DNA from: Georgenia satyanarayanai
GTDB lineage: Bacteria > Actinomycetota > Actinomycetes > Actinomycetales > Actinomycetaceae
Assembly (NCBI RefSeq): GCF_009193135.1
Contig: NZ_VUKC01000003.1
Location: forward strand, 62,001 to 126,000
Length of the DNA: 64,000 bases
Direction: 5' to 3'
Shown piece by piece: positions 16,020 through 25,276 of the stretch (its first letter is position 1; each line of letters starts with the position of its first letter). Both the position numbers and the translations under genes were made by a program. Below the pieces are notes generated by a model, which was given only the letters and a program-made list of their open reading frames with translations, searched no databases and was not told where the DNA came from.

Positions 16020-17563
16020 CGGACCGGCAGCCCCCGGGTGGCCGGACCCTCGAGGAGCTCGCCGTCGGCGGCGAAGCGCGAGCCGTGGAGCGGACAGTCC
16101 CACGACCGCTCCTCGTCGTTCCACCGGACGACCCCGCCGAGGTGGGGACAGACCGCGGAGACGGCGCGGGTGACGCCGTCTACGGTCGAGACGGCGACGG
16201 GCTGCAGGCCCCGACGGACCACGCAGCCCATGCCCTCCGCCGGGGTGTCGTCCGTCGTCGTCTGCGTCGGGTCCGGCTCGGTCTCCTCCGGGGCCGGGCT
16301 GCCCCCGGGCTCGGGGTTGGTCAGCGCGCGGGCGTAGCCGCCGGCCAGCTGCGCAGCGACCCCGGCGTTGAGCCGCACCGCCTCGGCCAGGCCCGTCATC
16401 TCCCGGCGGCGCCAGCTGCGGTAGGCGTCGCTCCACTCGGGCAGGTCACCGGTGAGGTAGGCCGTGAGCACGTGGGCGGCCGCGACCCCGTTCGTCATGC
16501 CCCACTTGGCGAAACCGGTGGCGACGAGGACCCGGGAGTCCCGGGGCAGGAGGGGGCCCACGTAGGGCAGCTCGTCGACCGGGTGGTAGTCCTGGGCGGA
16601 CCAGCGGGCGACGACCCGTGCGCCGGGGAACCACCGCCGCGCCCACGTGAGGAGGTTCTCCACCCGCGCCCGCGGGGAGTCGGCCCGCCCGACGACGTGG
16701 GAGGCGCCGCCGACGACGACGATCTCGCCGTCCTCGGCGGGGACGGTACGCACCGACCGGGTGGGGGCGCCGGCGGTGATGGACATCTGCAGGCCGGTGG
16801 GCTCGGGGACGGCCAGGGCGAGGGAGTAGGAGCGCTGCGGCTCGAGCCGGGCGAAGTAGCCGCCGCGGTCGGCGAACGGGATGCCGGTGGCGAGGACGAC
16901 GCGCTCGGCGTGGACGGTGCCGCGCGTCGTGACGACGGCGCCGTCCTTGCCGTGCGCGTCGGTGACACGGGCAGCGGTCCGCACGACGACGCCGGCGGCC
17001 TCCGCCTCGAGCGCGAGGGCCGCGAGCACGTCCATCGGGTCGACCTGGGCCTGATCGGGCAGCCAGGTCCCGGCGAGCGCGGGGAAGGGCGGGGTGAAGG
17101 AGTCACGCCACTCGACGGGCAGCCCGGCGGCGAGCGCCGCCCTGTGCTCCGCCTCCGCCGCGGGCAGCTGCTGGGGGCCGGCGGCGTAGGTGACGGCGGC
17201 ACGTCGCTGGACGGGGACGTCGTGCCGCGCGCACTCGGCAAGCAGCCACTCCTGCCCGAGCCGGTTGCCGGCGACGTACTTGCCCAGGAGCTCGGGCCCG
17301 TGCTGGGCGGCGATCGCCGAGAGCCGGGTGCCCTGGAGGAGGGACACCTTGGCGGTCGAGTGCCCGGTGGTCCCCGCGCCGACGTAGCGGCCCTCGAGGA
17401 CGACGACGGCGAGGCCCGCGCGGGCGAGGAGCACCGCCGTCGCCAGTCCGGTCAGCCCGGCACCGACGACGGCGACGTCGTAGCGTCCGGTGACCGGCGC
17501 GGTTGCGAATCGGTCGGCGCCGGGGACCGTCTCCGGTCCGGCACCGAGCCACAGTGAGGTCAC
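16016..17563 (-). CDS. FAD-dependent oxidoreductase with C-terminal Rieske [2Fe-2S] domain
   Basis: A 515-residue two-domain protein. The N-terminal DAO-type flavoprotein has the dinucleotide motif VVGAGLTGLATAVLLARAG (about 31-49) and ends near residue 400 with LVATGFAKWGMTNG. After an acidic Pro/Thr linker (about 425-450), residues 450-515 form a Rieske domain with CPHLGG and CPLHGS, the Cys-X-His and Cys-X2-His pairs that bind the cluster. The family is predicted to oxidise amines or similar donors; the donor is unknown. A GGAGAGGGA ribosome-binding site supports GTG 17563. It overlaps both operon neighbours by 4 bp. Confidence 0.85.
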   Translation of the reverse strand: MTSLWLGAGPETVPGADRFATAPVTGRYDVAVVGAGLTGLATAVLLARAGLAVVVLEGRYVGAGTTGHSTAKVSLLQGTRLSAIAAQHGPELLGKYVAGNRLGQEWLLAECARHDVPVQRRAAVTYAAGPQQLPAAEAEHRAALAAGLPVEWRDSFTPPFPALAGTWLPDQAQVDPMDVLAALALEAEAAGVVVRTAARVTDAHGKDGAVVTTRGTVHAERVVLATGIPFADRGGYFARLEPQRSYSLALAVPEPTGLQMSITAGAPTRSVRTVPAEDGEIVVVGGASHVVGRADSPRARVENLLTWARRWFPGARVVARWSAQDYHPVDELPYVGPLLPRDSRVLVATGFAKWGMTNGVAAAHVLTAYLTGDLPEWSDAYRSWRRREMTGLAEAVRLNAGVAAQLAGGYARALTNPEPGGSPAPEETEPDPTQTTTDDTPAEGMGCVVRRGLQPVAVSTVDGVTRAVSAVCPHLGGVVRWNDEERSWDCPLHGSRFAADGELLEGPATRGLPVR

Positions 17564-18687
17564 GGTCCCTCTCCTTCCAGCTCGTGGGTTGCACGCACCG
17601 CTGCGGCGACGACGTCGGTGAGGTCGCCGGTGCGCTCCAGCTCCCGCCGCTGACGGTCGGCGCCTGTGCCGACCCTCCGCAGGCGGGCGATGCCCTCGGT
17701 GACGAGGGCGAGGTCGTCGTTCGCCTCGAGGGCGGGCCGCACGAAGGCGACGAGTGCCTCCATGACCTCGGCCGCGGGGCGTGGGAGGGAGGTGGTCGGG
17801 TCGAGGAGCTCCCCGCTCGTGCCGTAGCGTCCCGCCTGCCAGGTGGCCAGCCGCAGCATCCGGGTGGGGACGTCGGGCGCCGGGTCCCCGGCGCGCCAGC
17901 GGGTGGCGGCGGTGTCGACGAGCGCGCGGCACAGCGCGGCGTGGAGCACGGCGTCGCGCGGGTCCTGGCACACGTCGGCGACGCGGATCTCGACGGTGGG
18001 GTAGGAGGCGGACAGCCGGGCGTCGAGGTAGACCATCCCCTCGTCGACGGCGACGCCGGTGGCCACGGCGTCCGCGACGTACCGGTGGTAGGCCTCGGCA
18101 GAGCCGAAGACGTCCTCGGGCCCGGCGGTGGGCCAGCGGCCCATGACCTGGGAGCGGTAGCTCGCGTAGCCGGAGTCCCGGCCCTGCCAGTACGGGGAGT
18201 TGGCGCTCAGCGCGAGCAGGACGGGCAGCCAGACGCGGATGCGGTCGAGGACGGCCACGCCCTCCTCGTCGGACTCCACGCTCACGTGGACGTGGCAGCC
18301 GCAGACGAGCTGCTCCGTGCCGAGCTGACCGAACTGGTCGATGATGAGGCGGTAGCGCTCCGTCTCGCCGGGGAGCGGCTCGACGGGCAGCGGGGAGGTC
18401 CCCAGCGCCGCGACCCGCGCGCCCTCGCGGCGGGCCGCGTGCTCCGCGTGGGCGCGCCACGCGACGAGCTCCTCGCCCAGCTCGGCCATGCTGCGGTGGG
18501 GCACGGTGTCCGTCTCCACCTGCTCACGCTGCAGCTCACCACCGACGCTCGAGCCCCGTCCCGCGACCGTGGCCAGCTCCCGTGCGGCGCTCTCGGCCCT
18601 CCGCACCACCTGGGGCGCCACCGACATCGCCCGGCCCGAACCACTGCGCACGAGCAGCAGCTCCTCCTCGACTCCTACCGTTCTCAT
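17560..18687 (-). CDS. YbdK-type carboxylate-amine ligase (glutamate-cysteine ligase family 2)
   Basis: A 375-residue protein starting MRTVGVEEELLLV, the usual opening of the GCS2 family, with CGCHVHVSV (metal-binding region), SANSPYWQGRDSGYASYR and VEIRVADV later. The family joins glutamate and a thiol amino acid such as cysteine using ATP; YbdK has weak activity of that type. In actinobacteria such genes are often annotated as glutamate-cysteine ligase, and the true substrate may differ. It is the first gene of a three-gene operon with a flavin-Rieske enzyme and a FUSC transporter. Confidence 0.82.
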   Translation of the reverse strand: MRTVGVEEELLLVRSGSGRAMSVAPQVVRRAESAARELATVAGRGSSVGGELQREQVETDTVPHRSMAELGEELVAWRAHAEHAARREGARVAALGTSPLPVEPLPGETERYRLIIDQFGQLGTEQLVCGCHVHVSVESDEEGVAVLDRIRVWLPVLLALSANSPYWQGRDSGYASYRSQVMGRWPTAGPEDVFGSAEAYHRYVADAVATGVAVDEGMVYLDARLSASYPTVEIRVADVCQDPRDAVLHAALCRALVDTAATRWRAGDPAPDVPTRMLRLATWQAGRYGTSGELLDPTTSLPRPAAEVMEALVAFVRPALEANDDLALVTEGIARLRRVGTGADRQRRELERTGDLTDVVAAAVRATHELEGEGP

Positions 18688-18743
18688 CCGGTCAGTCTGG
18701 CGCGGAGGCGCCCGGTCGGCACGGCGGGCGGCAGACTGGGGGT

Positions 18744-21251
18744 GTGGCCCTGTCCGATCTCTCCGCGCTGCTCGCCGCCCCACCGGCGCTGCCCGTCACC
18801 GCCGGGCTCGCCGACCTCGTCGGGGCCGCGACGTCCGGGGGCACCGCCGTCCTCCAGTCACCGCCGGGCAGCGGCAAGACGACACTCGTGCCCCCCGCGC
18901 TCGCCGTCGCCCTCGGGGGGCGGGTGGTCGTCACCCAGCCGAGGCGCATCGCCGCACGGGCGGCCGCCCGCCGCCTCGCCGGCCTGCTCGGACAACCCGT
19001 CGGGGGTGTCGCGGGCTTCTCCGTGCGTGGGGAACGGCAGACGGGACCGGACACCCTCGTCGAGATGGTGACCGCCGGGACGCTGCTGCGCCGCCTCCAG
19101 CGCGACCCGGAGCTCCCTGGGGTGAGGGCCGTCGTCCTCGACGAGGTCCACGAGCGGCAGATCGACTCCGACCTGCTTCTCGCCATGCTCGTCGAGGCCC
19201 GTGCCACGCTCCGCGAGGACCTCGCGCTCGTGGCGATGTCGGCGACCGTCGAGGCGGACCGCGTGGCGGAACTCCTCGGACCGGGCACCGCCGTCGTCAC
19301 GGTCCCGGGCGCCCTGCACCCGGTCGAGACGGTGTGGTGCCCACCGCCACGGACCGCCCCGCGGCTCACGCCGCGGGGCACCGGTCCGGAGTTCCTCGGT
19401 CACGTCGCCGACGTCGCGCGCCGCGCGCTGGCCCAGGAGGACGGCGACGTCCTCGTCTTCCTCCCCGGCGCGCGTGAGGTCGACGACGCCGTCCGCCGCC
19501 TCCGCGGGGGCGGGACGGAGGTGCTGGCCCTGCACGGACGGCTCCCTCCCGCCGAGCAGGACCGGGCGCTGCGGCCCGGGACGACGCGCCGGGTCGTCGT
19601 CGCGACGGCGGTGGCCGAGTCCTCCCTCACCGTTCCCGGGGTGCGGGTGGTCGTGGACGCCGGCCTGGCGCGGGAGCCGCGGACCGACCACCACCGCGGC
19701 CTCGCCGGGCTCGTCACCCGCAGCGTGAGCCAGGCGGCGGCCGAGCAGCGGGCCGGGCGCGCGGGCCGGCAGGGGCCGGGTGTCGTCTACCGGTGTTGGT
19801 CGGCCGCCGAGCACGCGATGCTCGCCCGGCACCCGGAGCCGGAGATCGCCACCGCCGACCTCGCCGGGCCGATGCTCGAGCTCGCCCTGTGGGGCGCGCC
19901 CGGCGGCAGCGGACTCGCGCTGCTCGACCCGCCCCCGCCCCAGGCCGCCGCCGCGGCGACCAGCCTGCTCACCGAGCTCGGCGCACTGGACGCGGGCGGC
20001 TCGGTCACCCCCCGCGGCCGGGCCATCGCGGACGTCGGCGCGGACCCACGGCTGGCCCGGGCCCTGCTCGACGGCGCCCCGGTCGTCGGTGCCCGCACCG
20101 CGGCGGAGGTCGTGGCGATGCTCGCGGAGGACTCCGCCGGGGGCGAGGTCGACCTCGTCGCCGCGCTGCGTCGGCTCCGGGCCGGCGGCCGCAGCGGCTG
20201 GCGCCGCGAGGCGGACCGCTGGGAGCGGCTGGTGTCGCGGCGGGTCGGGGCGGGCACCGGTGAGCACGTCGTCCGGCTCGACCTCGCCGTCGGCCTCGTC
20301 ACCGCGCTCGCCCACCCCGACCGCGTGGCCCGCCGCCGGCAGGGCGGCGACCACTACCTGCTCGCGGGGGGAGCGGGCGCACGGCTGGCCGGCGGGCCGC
20401 TCGCCGGCAGCGAGTGGCTCGCCGTCGCCGACGCCACCCGCGCCCCGGGTCAGACCGACGCGCTCATCCGCTCGGCGGCCCCGATCGACGAGGCCACCGC
20501 GTGCGAGGCGGCCGCCGGGCTCCTGCGGACCGAGGACGACGTCGCGTGGCGCAACGGCAGGCTCGTGGCCCGCCGCGTCGCGCGGCTCGGGGCGATCGAG
20601 CTCGGCAGCGAACCGCTGCCGCGGCCGCCGACCGCGCTCGTCACCGCCGCCGTCCGGGACGGGCTGCGCCGCGAGGGGCTGGATCTCGTGCCGTGGCCCC
20701 CGGGGGCGATGGCCCTGCGCCGCCGCCTCGCCTTCCTCCACGCCGCCCTCGGCGCGCCGTGGCCGGACGTCTCGGACGAGGCGCTGCTCGAGCGGGTCGA
20801 GGACTGGCTGGGGCCCGACCTCGCCGGCGTGCGCGCCAACCGGGACCTCGCCCGTGTCGACACGACGACGGCGCTGCGGCGCCTGCTCCCGTGGCCCGAG
20901 GCTGGTCGGCTCGACGAGCTCGCGCCCGAGCGCGTCACGGTCCCGGCGGGCCCGGCGCTGCGGGTCGACTACTCCGACCCCTCGCGCCCCACCCTCGCGG
21001 CCCGCATCCAGGAGGTCTTCGGGTGGCCGGGCGCGCCGGCGCTGGCCGGTGGGCGGGTGCCCCTCGTCCTCGAGCTGCTCTCCCCGGCACGCCGGCCGGC
21101 GGCCGTGACGGCGGACCTCGCCGGGTTCTGGCGCACCGGCTACCCGCGGGTGCGGGCCGAGCTGCGGGGACGCTACCCCCGCCACCCGTGGCCGGAGGAC
21201 CCGGCCGCGGCCGCGCCGACGACCCGCACGACGAAGGGACGCCGCGGCTAG
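18744..21251 (+). CDS. hrpB: ATP-dependent RNA helicase HrpB
   Basis: An 835-residue DEAH/RHA helicase. Walker A is PPGSGKT (about 40-46), followed by TQPRRIAARA (Ia), VLDEVHERQIDSDLLL (II), MSATV (III), VATAVAESSLTVPGV (V) and QRAGRAGRQGPG (VI). The long C-terminal region with LPWPEAGRLDELAPE and FGWPGAPALAGGRVPL is specific to HrpB. The role in bacteria is poorly defined; RNA remodelling is expected. The GTG at 18744 has a G-rich ribosome-binding site. It is divergent from the YbdK gene and overlaps the MscS gene by 4 bp at its 3' end. Confidence 0.93.
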   Translation: MALSDLSALLAAPPALPVTAGLADLVGAATSGGTAVLQSPPGSGKTTLVPPALAVALGGRVVVTQPRRIAARAAARRLAGLLGQPVGGVAGFSVRGERQTGPDTLVEMVTAGTLLRRLQRDPELPGVRAVVLDEVHERQIDSDLLLAMLVEARATLREDLALVAMSATVEADRVAELLGPGTAVVTVPGALHPVETVWCPPPRTAPRLTPRGTGPEFLGHVADVARRALAQEDGDVLVFLPGAREVDDAVRRLRGGGTEVLALHGRLPPAEQDRALRPGTTRRVVVATAVAESSLTVPGVRVVVDAGLAREPRTDHHRGLAGLVTRSVSQAAAEQRAGRAGRQGPGVVYRCWSAAEHAMLARHPEPEIATADLAGPMLELALWGAPGGSGLALLDPPPPQAAAAATSLLTELGALDAGGSVTPRGRAIADVGADPRLARALLDGAPVVGARTAAEVVAMLAEDSAGGEVDLVAALRRLRAGGRSGWRREADRWERLVSRRVGAGTGEHVVRLDLAVGLVTALAHPDRVARRRQGGDHYLLAGGAGARLAGGPLAGSEWLAVADATRAPGQTDALIRSAAPIDEATACEAAAGLLRTEDDVAWRNGRLVARRVARLGAIELGSEPLPRPPTALVTAAVRDGLRREGLDLVPWPPGAMALRRRLAFLHAALGAPWPDVSDEALLERVEDWLGPDLAGVRANRDLARVDTTTALRRLLPWPEAGRLDELAPERVTVPAGPALRVDYSDPSRPTLAARIQEVFGWPGAPALAGGRVPLVLELLSPARRPAAVTADLAGFWRTGYPRVRAELRGRYPRHPWPEDPAAAAPTTRTTKGRRG

Positions 21252-22315
21252 TCCGCCGGCTGCTCCCCGGCGGCCGGGACGGGGGAGGGGGACATGGTCA
21301 CCCGCCGGACCGGCAGGGCGTCGGGGTCGTTCTCCCGCAACCACACGACGAGGTGCTCGCGCACGGCACAGCGCAGGGCCCAGTCGTCGTCGGTGTTCGC
21401 CGTCGTCACCAGAGCCCGCACGGTGATGTTGCCGCCGGTGGAGTCGGTGACGACGAGGGACTTGCCGCGGCCGTCCCACGCGGGGTGCTGGGCCACGAAC
21501 GTGTCGAAGGCAGCCCGCATCGCCGCGACGTCGGTGCGCCAGTCGAGCTCGAAGTGGACGACGCCGGTGACGGTGTCGCCGGTGCGGCTCCAGTTGATGA
21601 AGGGCTGGGAGGTGAAGTGCGTGGAGGGCAGCACCTTGTGGCGCTCGTCCCAGATGCTCACGACGACGTAGGTGAGCGTGATGTCCTCGACCGTGCTCCA
21701 CGTGCCGTCGACCTCGACGATGTCGCCGATCCGCACCGCGTCGGTGAAGGCGATCTGCAGGCCGGCGAAGAGGTTGCCGAGGCTGCTCTGCGCCGCGATG
21801 CCGACGACGACGCTGAGGAGGCCGGCGGAGGCGAGGATCGTCGCGCCCACCTGCTCGACGCCGGGGAAGGTCATGAGGACCATCGCGACACCGAGGACGA
21901 CGAACGCCGCGTTGACCAGGCGCCGGACGAGCAGCATCTGGGTGCGGGTGCGCCGCCGGTCGCGGTCGTCCTCCTTGCGGGCCACGACACGCCGCTGGGT
22001 GTGCTCGAGCCACGCGACGACGATGGTGGCGGCGAACCACACCGCCGAGGCGATGGTGAGCACGAGCAGCACGTGGAGCCCGACGTCGCGCACCGACCCG
22101 CGGTCGGCGGTCGCCGCGAAGGAGATCCGCAGCGAGATGGACAGCAGGAGGGCGGCCAGCGGCCGGCGCACGCGCAGCCAGCCCTGGCGCAGGCCCGGCA
22201 CTCTCGCCCGGTTCCGGTTGATCACCCGGTCGACGACGAGCATGACGACGATGACGACGGCGGCGGCCGCGGCGACGGCCACGACCCACCGGAGGAACGG
22301 CCAGAACTCATCCAT
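21248..22315 (-). CDS. MscS-family mechanosensitive ion channel
   Basis: A 355-residue membrane protein. Helices lie near residues 8-28, 50-68, 75-100 and 130-165, the last merging into the pore-lining TM3 (LLSVVVGIAAQSSLGNLFAGLQIAFTDAVRIGDIVEVDG), which is the MscS signature. A cytoplasmic beta domain and C-terminal part follow. It should gate under membrane tension and release solutes on hypo-osmotic shock. That pairs logically with the ectoine-type uptake system elsewhere in the window, though the two are not linked. The start ATG has no Shine-Dalgarno sequence but TTAGGT lies 7 nt upstream, so the transcript could be leaderless. Confidence 0.9.
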   Translation of the reverse strand: MDEFWPFLRWVVAVAAAAAVVIVVMLVVDRVINRNRARVPGLRQGWLRVRRPLAALLLSISLRISFAATADRGSVRDVGLHVLLVLTIASAVWFAATIVVAWLEHTQRRVVARKEDDRDRRRTRTQMLLVRRLVNAAFVVLGVAMVLMTFPGVEQVGATILASAGLLSVVVGIAAQSSLGNLFAGLQIAFTDAVRIGDIVEVDGTWSTVEDITLTYVVVSIWDERHKVLPSTHFTSQPFINWSRTGDTVTGVVHFELDWRTDVAAMRAAFDTFVAQHPAWDGRGKSLVVTDSTGGNITVRALVTTANTDDDWALRCAVREHLVVWLRENDPDALPVRRVTMSPSPVPAAGEQPAD

Positions 22316-22342
22316 GCTCTAGACCTAACAGACGGTCGCCGC

Positions 22343-22645
22343 CTACTGCGAGGCGTGCTCGGCGAATGCGCCCATGACCGGGTTCCACGGCCGCACGGTG
22401 CGCTGGGTGACGAGGTGGGCCTTGCGGAAGGGGTCCTCGTCGAGGAGGCGCTGGGCGCCGTCGACGTCCTGCGCGACGACGAGGAGCAGGGCCCCCGGGG
22501 CTGCGTTGTCGAGCCACGGCCCGGAGGCGAGGAGCGAGCCCTCGTCCAGCAGTCCCTGGAGGAACTCCCGGTGCGCGGGGCGCACGGCGGCGAGGTCGTC
22601 GGTGCGGGTGATGTCGTAGGTGTACTCGACGGCGAAGACGCTCAT
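22343..22645 (-). CDS. YciI family protein
   Basis: A 100-residue alpha/beta ferredoxin-fold protein. It has the YciI layout: an initial VFAVEYTY strand, an RPAHREFLQGLLDEG helix with His, GPWLDN, and LLDEDPFRKAHLV near the end. YciI-like proteins are small, often dimeric enzymes or domains of unknown substrate. It lies upstream of the mechanosensitive channel gene on the same strand with a 27 bp gap, so the two could share a transcript. TACCCT sits 6 nt before the ATG. Confidence 0.85.
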   Translation of the reverse strand: MSVFAVEYTYDITRTDDLAAVRPAHREFLQGLLDEGSLLASGPWLDNAAPGALLLVVAQDVDGAQRLLDEDPFRKAHLVTQRTVRPWNPVMGAFAEHASQ

Positions 22646-22707
22646 CCCCCGAGGGTAGTCGCACGCCGCCGGTCGCTCCTGGGGACTCCCTGTTATCGCG
22701 GGAACCG

Positions 22708-22737
22708 TTGACCGCGGGAATGTACGTACGGTTTACT
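22708..22737 (+). promoter_or_regulatory. Promoter/operator of the ROK sugar operon
   Basis: TTGACC (22708-22713) and TTTACT (22732-22737) are separated by 18 bp and lie 7 nt before the GTG start of the ROK regulator, which has no Shine-Dalgarno sequence, so the transcript may be leaderless. The segment also holds GTACGTAC and TTTACTAACTAAC, an A/T-rich island in this genome. It resembles the TTAGT-containing operators of ROK/XylR-type regulators and probably serves autoregulation. Confidence 0.55.
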
Positions 22738-22744
22738 AACTAAC

Positions 22745-23893
22745 GTGACCAAGCTCACACCGGCGCCGCTGCCGGCCGTCCCGACCTGGGGTCGCACGCT
22801 CGACCCGAGCACCAAGGCGCTGCCCAGCCAGGCGCGCGGGCACAACCGCTCCCTCGTCCTCCAGACCCTGGCCGTCCACGGCACCCTCTCCCGGGCGGAC
22901 CTGGCGCGGAAGACCGGGCTGACGCGCGTCACCGTCTCCGACCTCGTCGCCGAGCTCCTCGACTCCGCCCTCGTCATCGAGCGCGGTCAGCGCCCGGGCT
23001 CACGACCGGGGAAGCCCGCCACGCTACTGGAGATCGACAAGGACGCGCAGCACATCGTCGGCGTCGACCTGTCCGACCTCACGACCTTCCGCTCGTGCCT
23101 CGTCGACCTCGAGGGCACGGTGCTGGCGGAGCACGAGCTGGCCACGGACGGTGCCACCGGCCGGGAGGCGGCGCGGCTGGCTGTCGAGGTGGCTGCCGTG
23201 GCGGTGCGCTCGGCAACCGTCCCGCTGCTCGGGATCGGGGTCGGCACCCCGGGCATCGTCGACTCCCGCGGCACCGTGCTCACCGCCCCCAACCTCGGCT
23301 GGAGCGACCTCCCGCTGCAGCGGCTCATCGCCGACGAGCTGCACGCCACCGTCCACGTGGCGAACGACGCGAACGCAGCCGTCATGGCCGAGCGACGTCT
23401 CGGGGAGGGCTCCGCCGACCTCATGCTCATCCGGATCGGCGGCGGCGTCGGCGCGGGCGTCCTCGTCAACGGCGTGCCCAGGCTCGGTGCCCACTCGGCG
23501 GCCGGGGAGATCGGGCACGTCGTCGTCGGCACCGACGGCGGGCCACCGTGCGCGTGCGGCAGGTCCGGGTGCCTCGAGGCCTGGCTGGCGGTGCCGAACC
23601 TGCGCCGCCTGCTCGACAGCGACGGCACGCGCGCGCTCGTCGAGGCGGGGCGCCGGCTCGGTATCGCGCTGGCACCGGTCGTCGCCACCCTGGACGTCTC
23701 GGAGATCGCCCTCAGCGGCCCCCGTGACCTGCTGGACGGCCCCTTCCTCGAGGCGGCGGTCCACACCCTCCGGCAGCGGATGCTCGCCGCCTCCCACGAG
23801 CACCTGCGCATCCGCCTCGCCTCCCTGTCCGACGACATCGTCCTGCGCGGCGCGGCCGCGATCGTGCTCGCCGCGGAGCTCGGAGTCACCTAG
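22745..23893 (+). CDS. ROK family transcriptional regulator
   Basis: A 382-residue protein. An N-terminal winged helix-turn-helix (about residues 33-85, HNRSLVLQTLAVHGTLSRAD then LTRVTVSDLVAELL) is followed by a ROK sugar-binding domain with GIGVGTPGIVD, GGGVGAGVLVNG and the zinc-type GEIGHVVV...CACGRSGCLEAW motif. It is expected to repress the sugar transport genes 32 bp downstream and to be released by a sugar or sugar phosphate. No further promoter is obvious before the next gene, so one transcript could cover regulator, transporter and kinase. Confidence 0.92.
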   Translation: MTKLTPAPLPAVPTWGRTLDPSTKALPSQARGHNRSLVLQTLAVHGTLSRADLARKTGLTRVTVSDLVAELLDSALVIERGQRPGSRPGKPATLLEIDKDAQHIVGVDLSDLTTFRSCLVDLEGTVLAEHELATDGATGREAARLAVEVAAVAVRSATVPLLGIGVGTPGIVDSRGTVLTAPNLGWSDLPLQRLIADELHATVHVANDANAAVMAERRLGEGSADLMLIRIGGGVGAGVLVNGVPRLGAHSAAGEIGHVVVGTDGGPPCACGRSGCLEAWLAVPNLRRLLDSDGTRALVEAGRRLGIALAPVVATLDVSEIALSGPRDLLDGPFLEAAVHTLRQRMLAASHEHLRIRLASLSDDIVLRGAAAIVLAAELGVT

Positions 23894-23925
23894 TCCACCG
23901 CCCACCCACCGAGAAAGGCCAGACG

Positions 23926-25221
23926 ATGCAACGACGGATCATGGCGACAGCGGTGCTCTGCACCGCCCTCGTCCTCACAGCCTGCGGCGGCGACGCCGAC
24001 ACCGGCACCGACGGCGAGACCACCGCCGAGGACCAGACCCTCACCCTGTGGCTCATGGGCGGGGACACACCCGACGAGCTGCGTGACTACCTCACCGACA
24101 CCTTCGCCGAGGAGACGGGCGCGGAGCTGGTCATCGAGGAGCAGGACTGGGCCGACGCCGTCACCAAGCTCACCACCGCGCTGCCCGACGCGAGCAGCAC
24201 GCCCGACGTCACGGAGATCGGCAACACCTGGGCCTCCACCTTCACGGGCGTCGGCGCCTTCAGTGACCTCAGCGACGTCTACGAGGAGCTCGGCGGCGAC
24301 GACCTCCTCCCGTCCTTCGTCTCCGCCGGTGACGTCGACGGCGCCCACTACGCGCTGCCCTACTACTTCGGCTCCCGGCTCATCTGGTACCGCAAGGACG
24401 TGTGGCAGGAGGCCGGCCTGGAGGTGCCCACCACGTTGGCCGAGTTCAACGAGTCCGTCACCCGGCTGCGCACCGAGGACCGGTCCGGCTTCTACATCGG
24501 TGGTGAGGACTGGCGCAACGCCATCTCGTGGATCTTCGCCAACGGTGGTGAGGTCGCCGTCCAGGAGGGTGACGAGTGGGTCTCGGCGCTGTCCGACCCG
24601 GCCACCCAGGAGGGACTGCGGCAGTTCCAGGACCTGTTCACCACGGCCTCCAACGCCCCGGTCACCGAGTCCGACTCCACCCCGTGGGTGAACATCAACG
24701 ACAATGACGACGGCGTCCCGGAGGCCGCCACCATCATCGCGCCCGGGTGGGCCTACTGGTCGATCGGCCGGCCCACGGAGGAGGACCCGGACGTCCTCGA
24801 GTGGGACGACGAGACCTTCGGGGTCTTCGCCCTGCCGGGCACCGAGGAGGGCAGCGTCGCGCCGGTCTTCGCCGGCGGGTCCAACATCGCCATCTCGGCC
24901 GCCAGCGAGAAGCAGGACCTCGCCCGCGAGCTCCTGCGCATCATCTTCTCCGACGAGTACCAGACGATGCTCGCCTCCAGCGGGCTCGGTCCGGCGAACG
25001 TCGAGCACGTCGACGCCTTCGTCGAGCTCAACCCGACCGTCAACGCAGCGGCGGCCGAGGCCGCCCTCGGCTCCAAGCTCACCCCTCCCGCACCCGGGTG
25101 GGCCGCCGTCGAGGGCGCGACGCTGCTCGAGGAGTTCTTCGGCAAGGTCGCCGCGGGCGGGGACGTCGCCGAGCTCGCTGCCGAGTACGACGAGCAGCTC
25201 ACGGCGCTGCTCAACGGCTGA
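23926..25221 (+). CDS. ABC sugar transporter substrate-binding lipoprotein
   Basis: A 431-residue family 1 extracellular solute-binding protein. The signal peptide ends in the lipobox LTAC with C20 as lipidation site, followed by an acidic Gly/Asp/Thr linker. The mature part has the typical TLTLWLMGGDTPDELRDYL opening, YYFGSRLIWYRKDVW and IAPGWAYWS segments of oligosaccharide binders. It should capture a di- or oligosaccharide outside the cell and pass it to the two permeases that follow. The sugar cannot be named; related proteins bind chitobiose-, maltose- or xylose-type ligands. A strong hairpin follows the stop codon. Confidence 0.9.
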   Translation: MQRRIMATAVLCTALVLTACGGDADTGTDGETTAEDQTLTLWLMGGDTPDELRDYLTDTFAEETGAELVIEEQDWADAVTKLTTALPDASSTPDVTEIGNTWASTFTGVGAFSDLSDVYEELGGDDLLPSFVSAGDVDGAHYALPYYFGSRLIWYRKDVWQEAGLEVPTTLAEFNESVTRLRTEDRSGFYIGGEDWRNAISWIFANGGEVAVQEGDEWVSALSDPATQEGLRQFQDLFTTASNAPVTESDSTPWVNINDNDDGVPEAATIIAPGWAYWSIGRPTEEDPDVLEWDDETFGVFALPGTEEGSVAPVFAGGSNIAISAASEKQDLARELLRIIFSDEYQTMLASSGLGPANVEHVDAFVELNPTVNAAAAEAALGSKLTPPAPGWAAVEGATLLEEFFGKVAAGGDVAELAAEYDEQLTALLNG

Positions 25222-25226
25222 GGCAC

Positions 25227-25259
25227 CCGCGCGGTGGGGGCCGGCCCCCCACCGCGCGG
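25227..25259 (+). terminator. Strong hairpin between binding-protein and permease genes (attenuator or mRNA stabiliser)
   Basis: A perfect 14 bp stem (25227-25240 with 25246-25259) and a 5 nt loop begin 6 nt after the stop of the binding-protein gene and end 18 nt before the permease start. In such operons a hairpin here commonly lets most transcripts end, or protects the upstream mRNA, so that binding protein exceeds permease. Confidence 0.7.
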
Positions 25260-25276
25260 CCGACGAAGGAGCCGCC

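Noticed and set aside
18858-22289. 1143-codon open frame on the minus strand
   Set aside because: Antisense to hrpB and out of frame over the MscS gene. No domain recognised.
22708-22732. TACGGT as the -10 of the ROK promoter
   Set aside because: It would leave only 13 bp to TTGACC. TTTACT with 18 bp spacing fits better.
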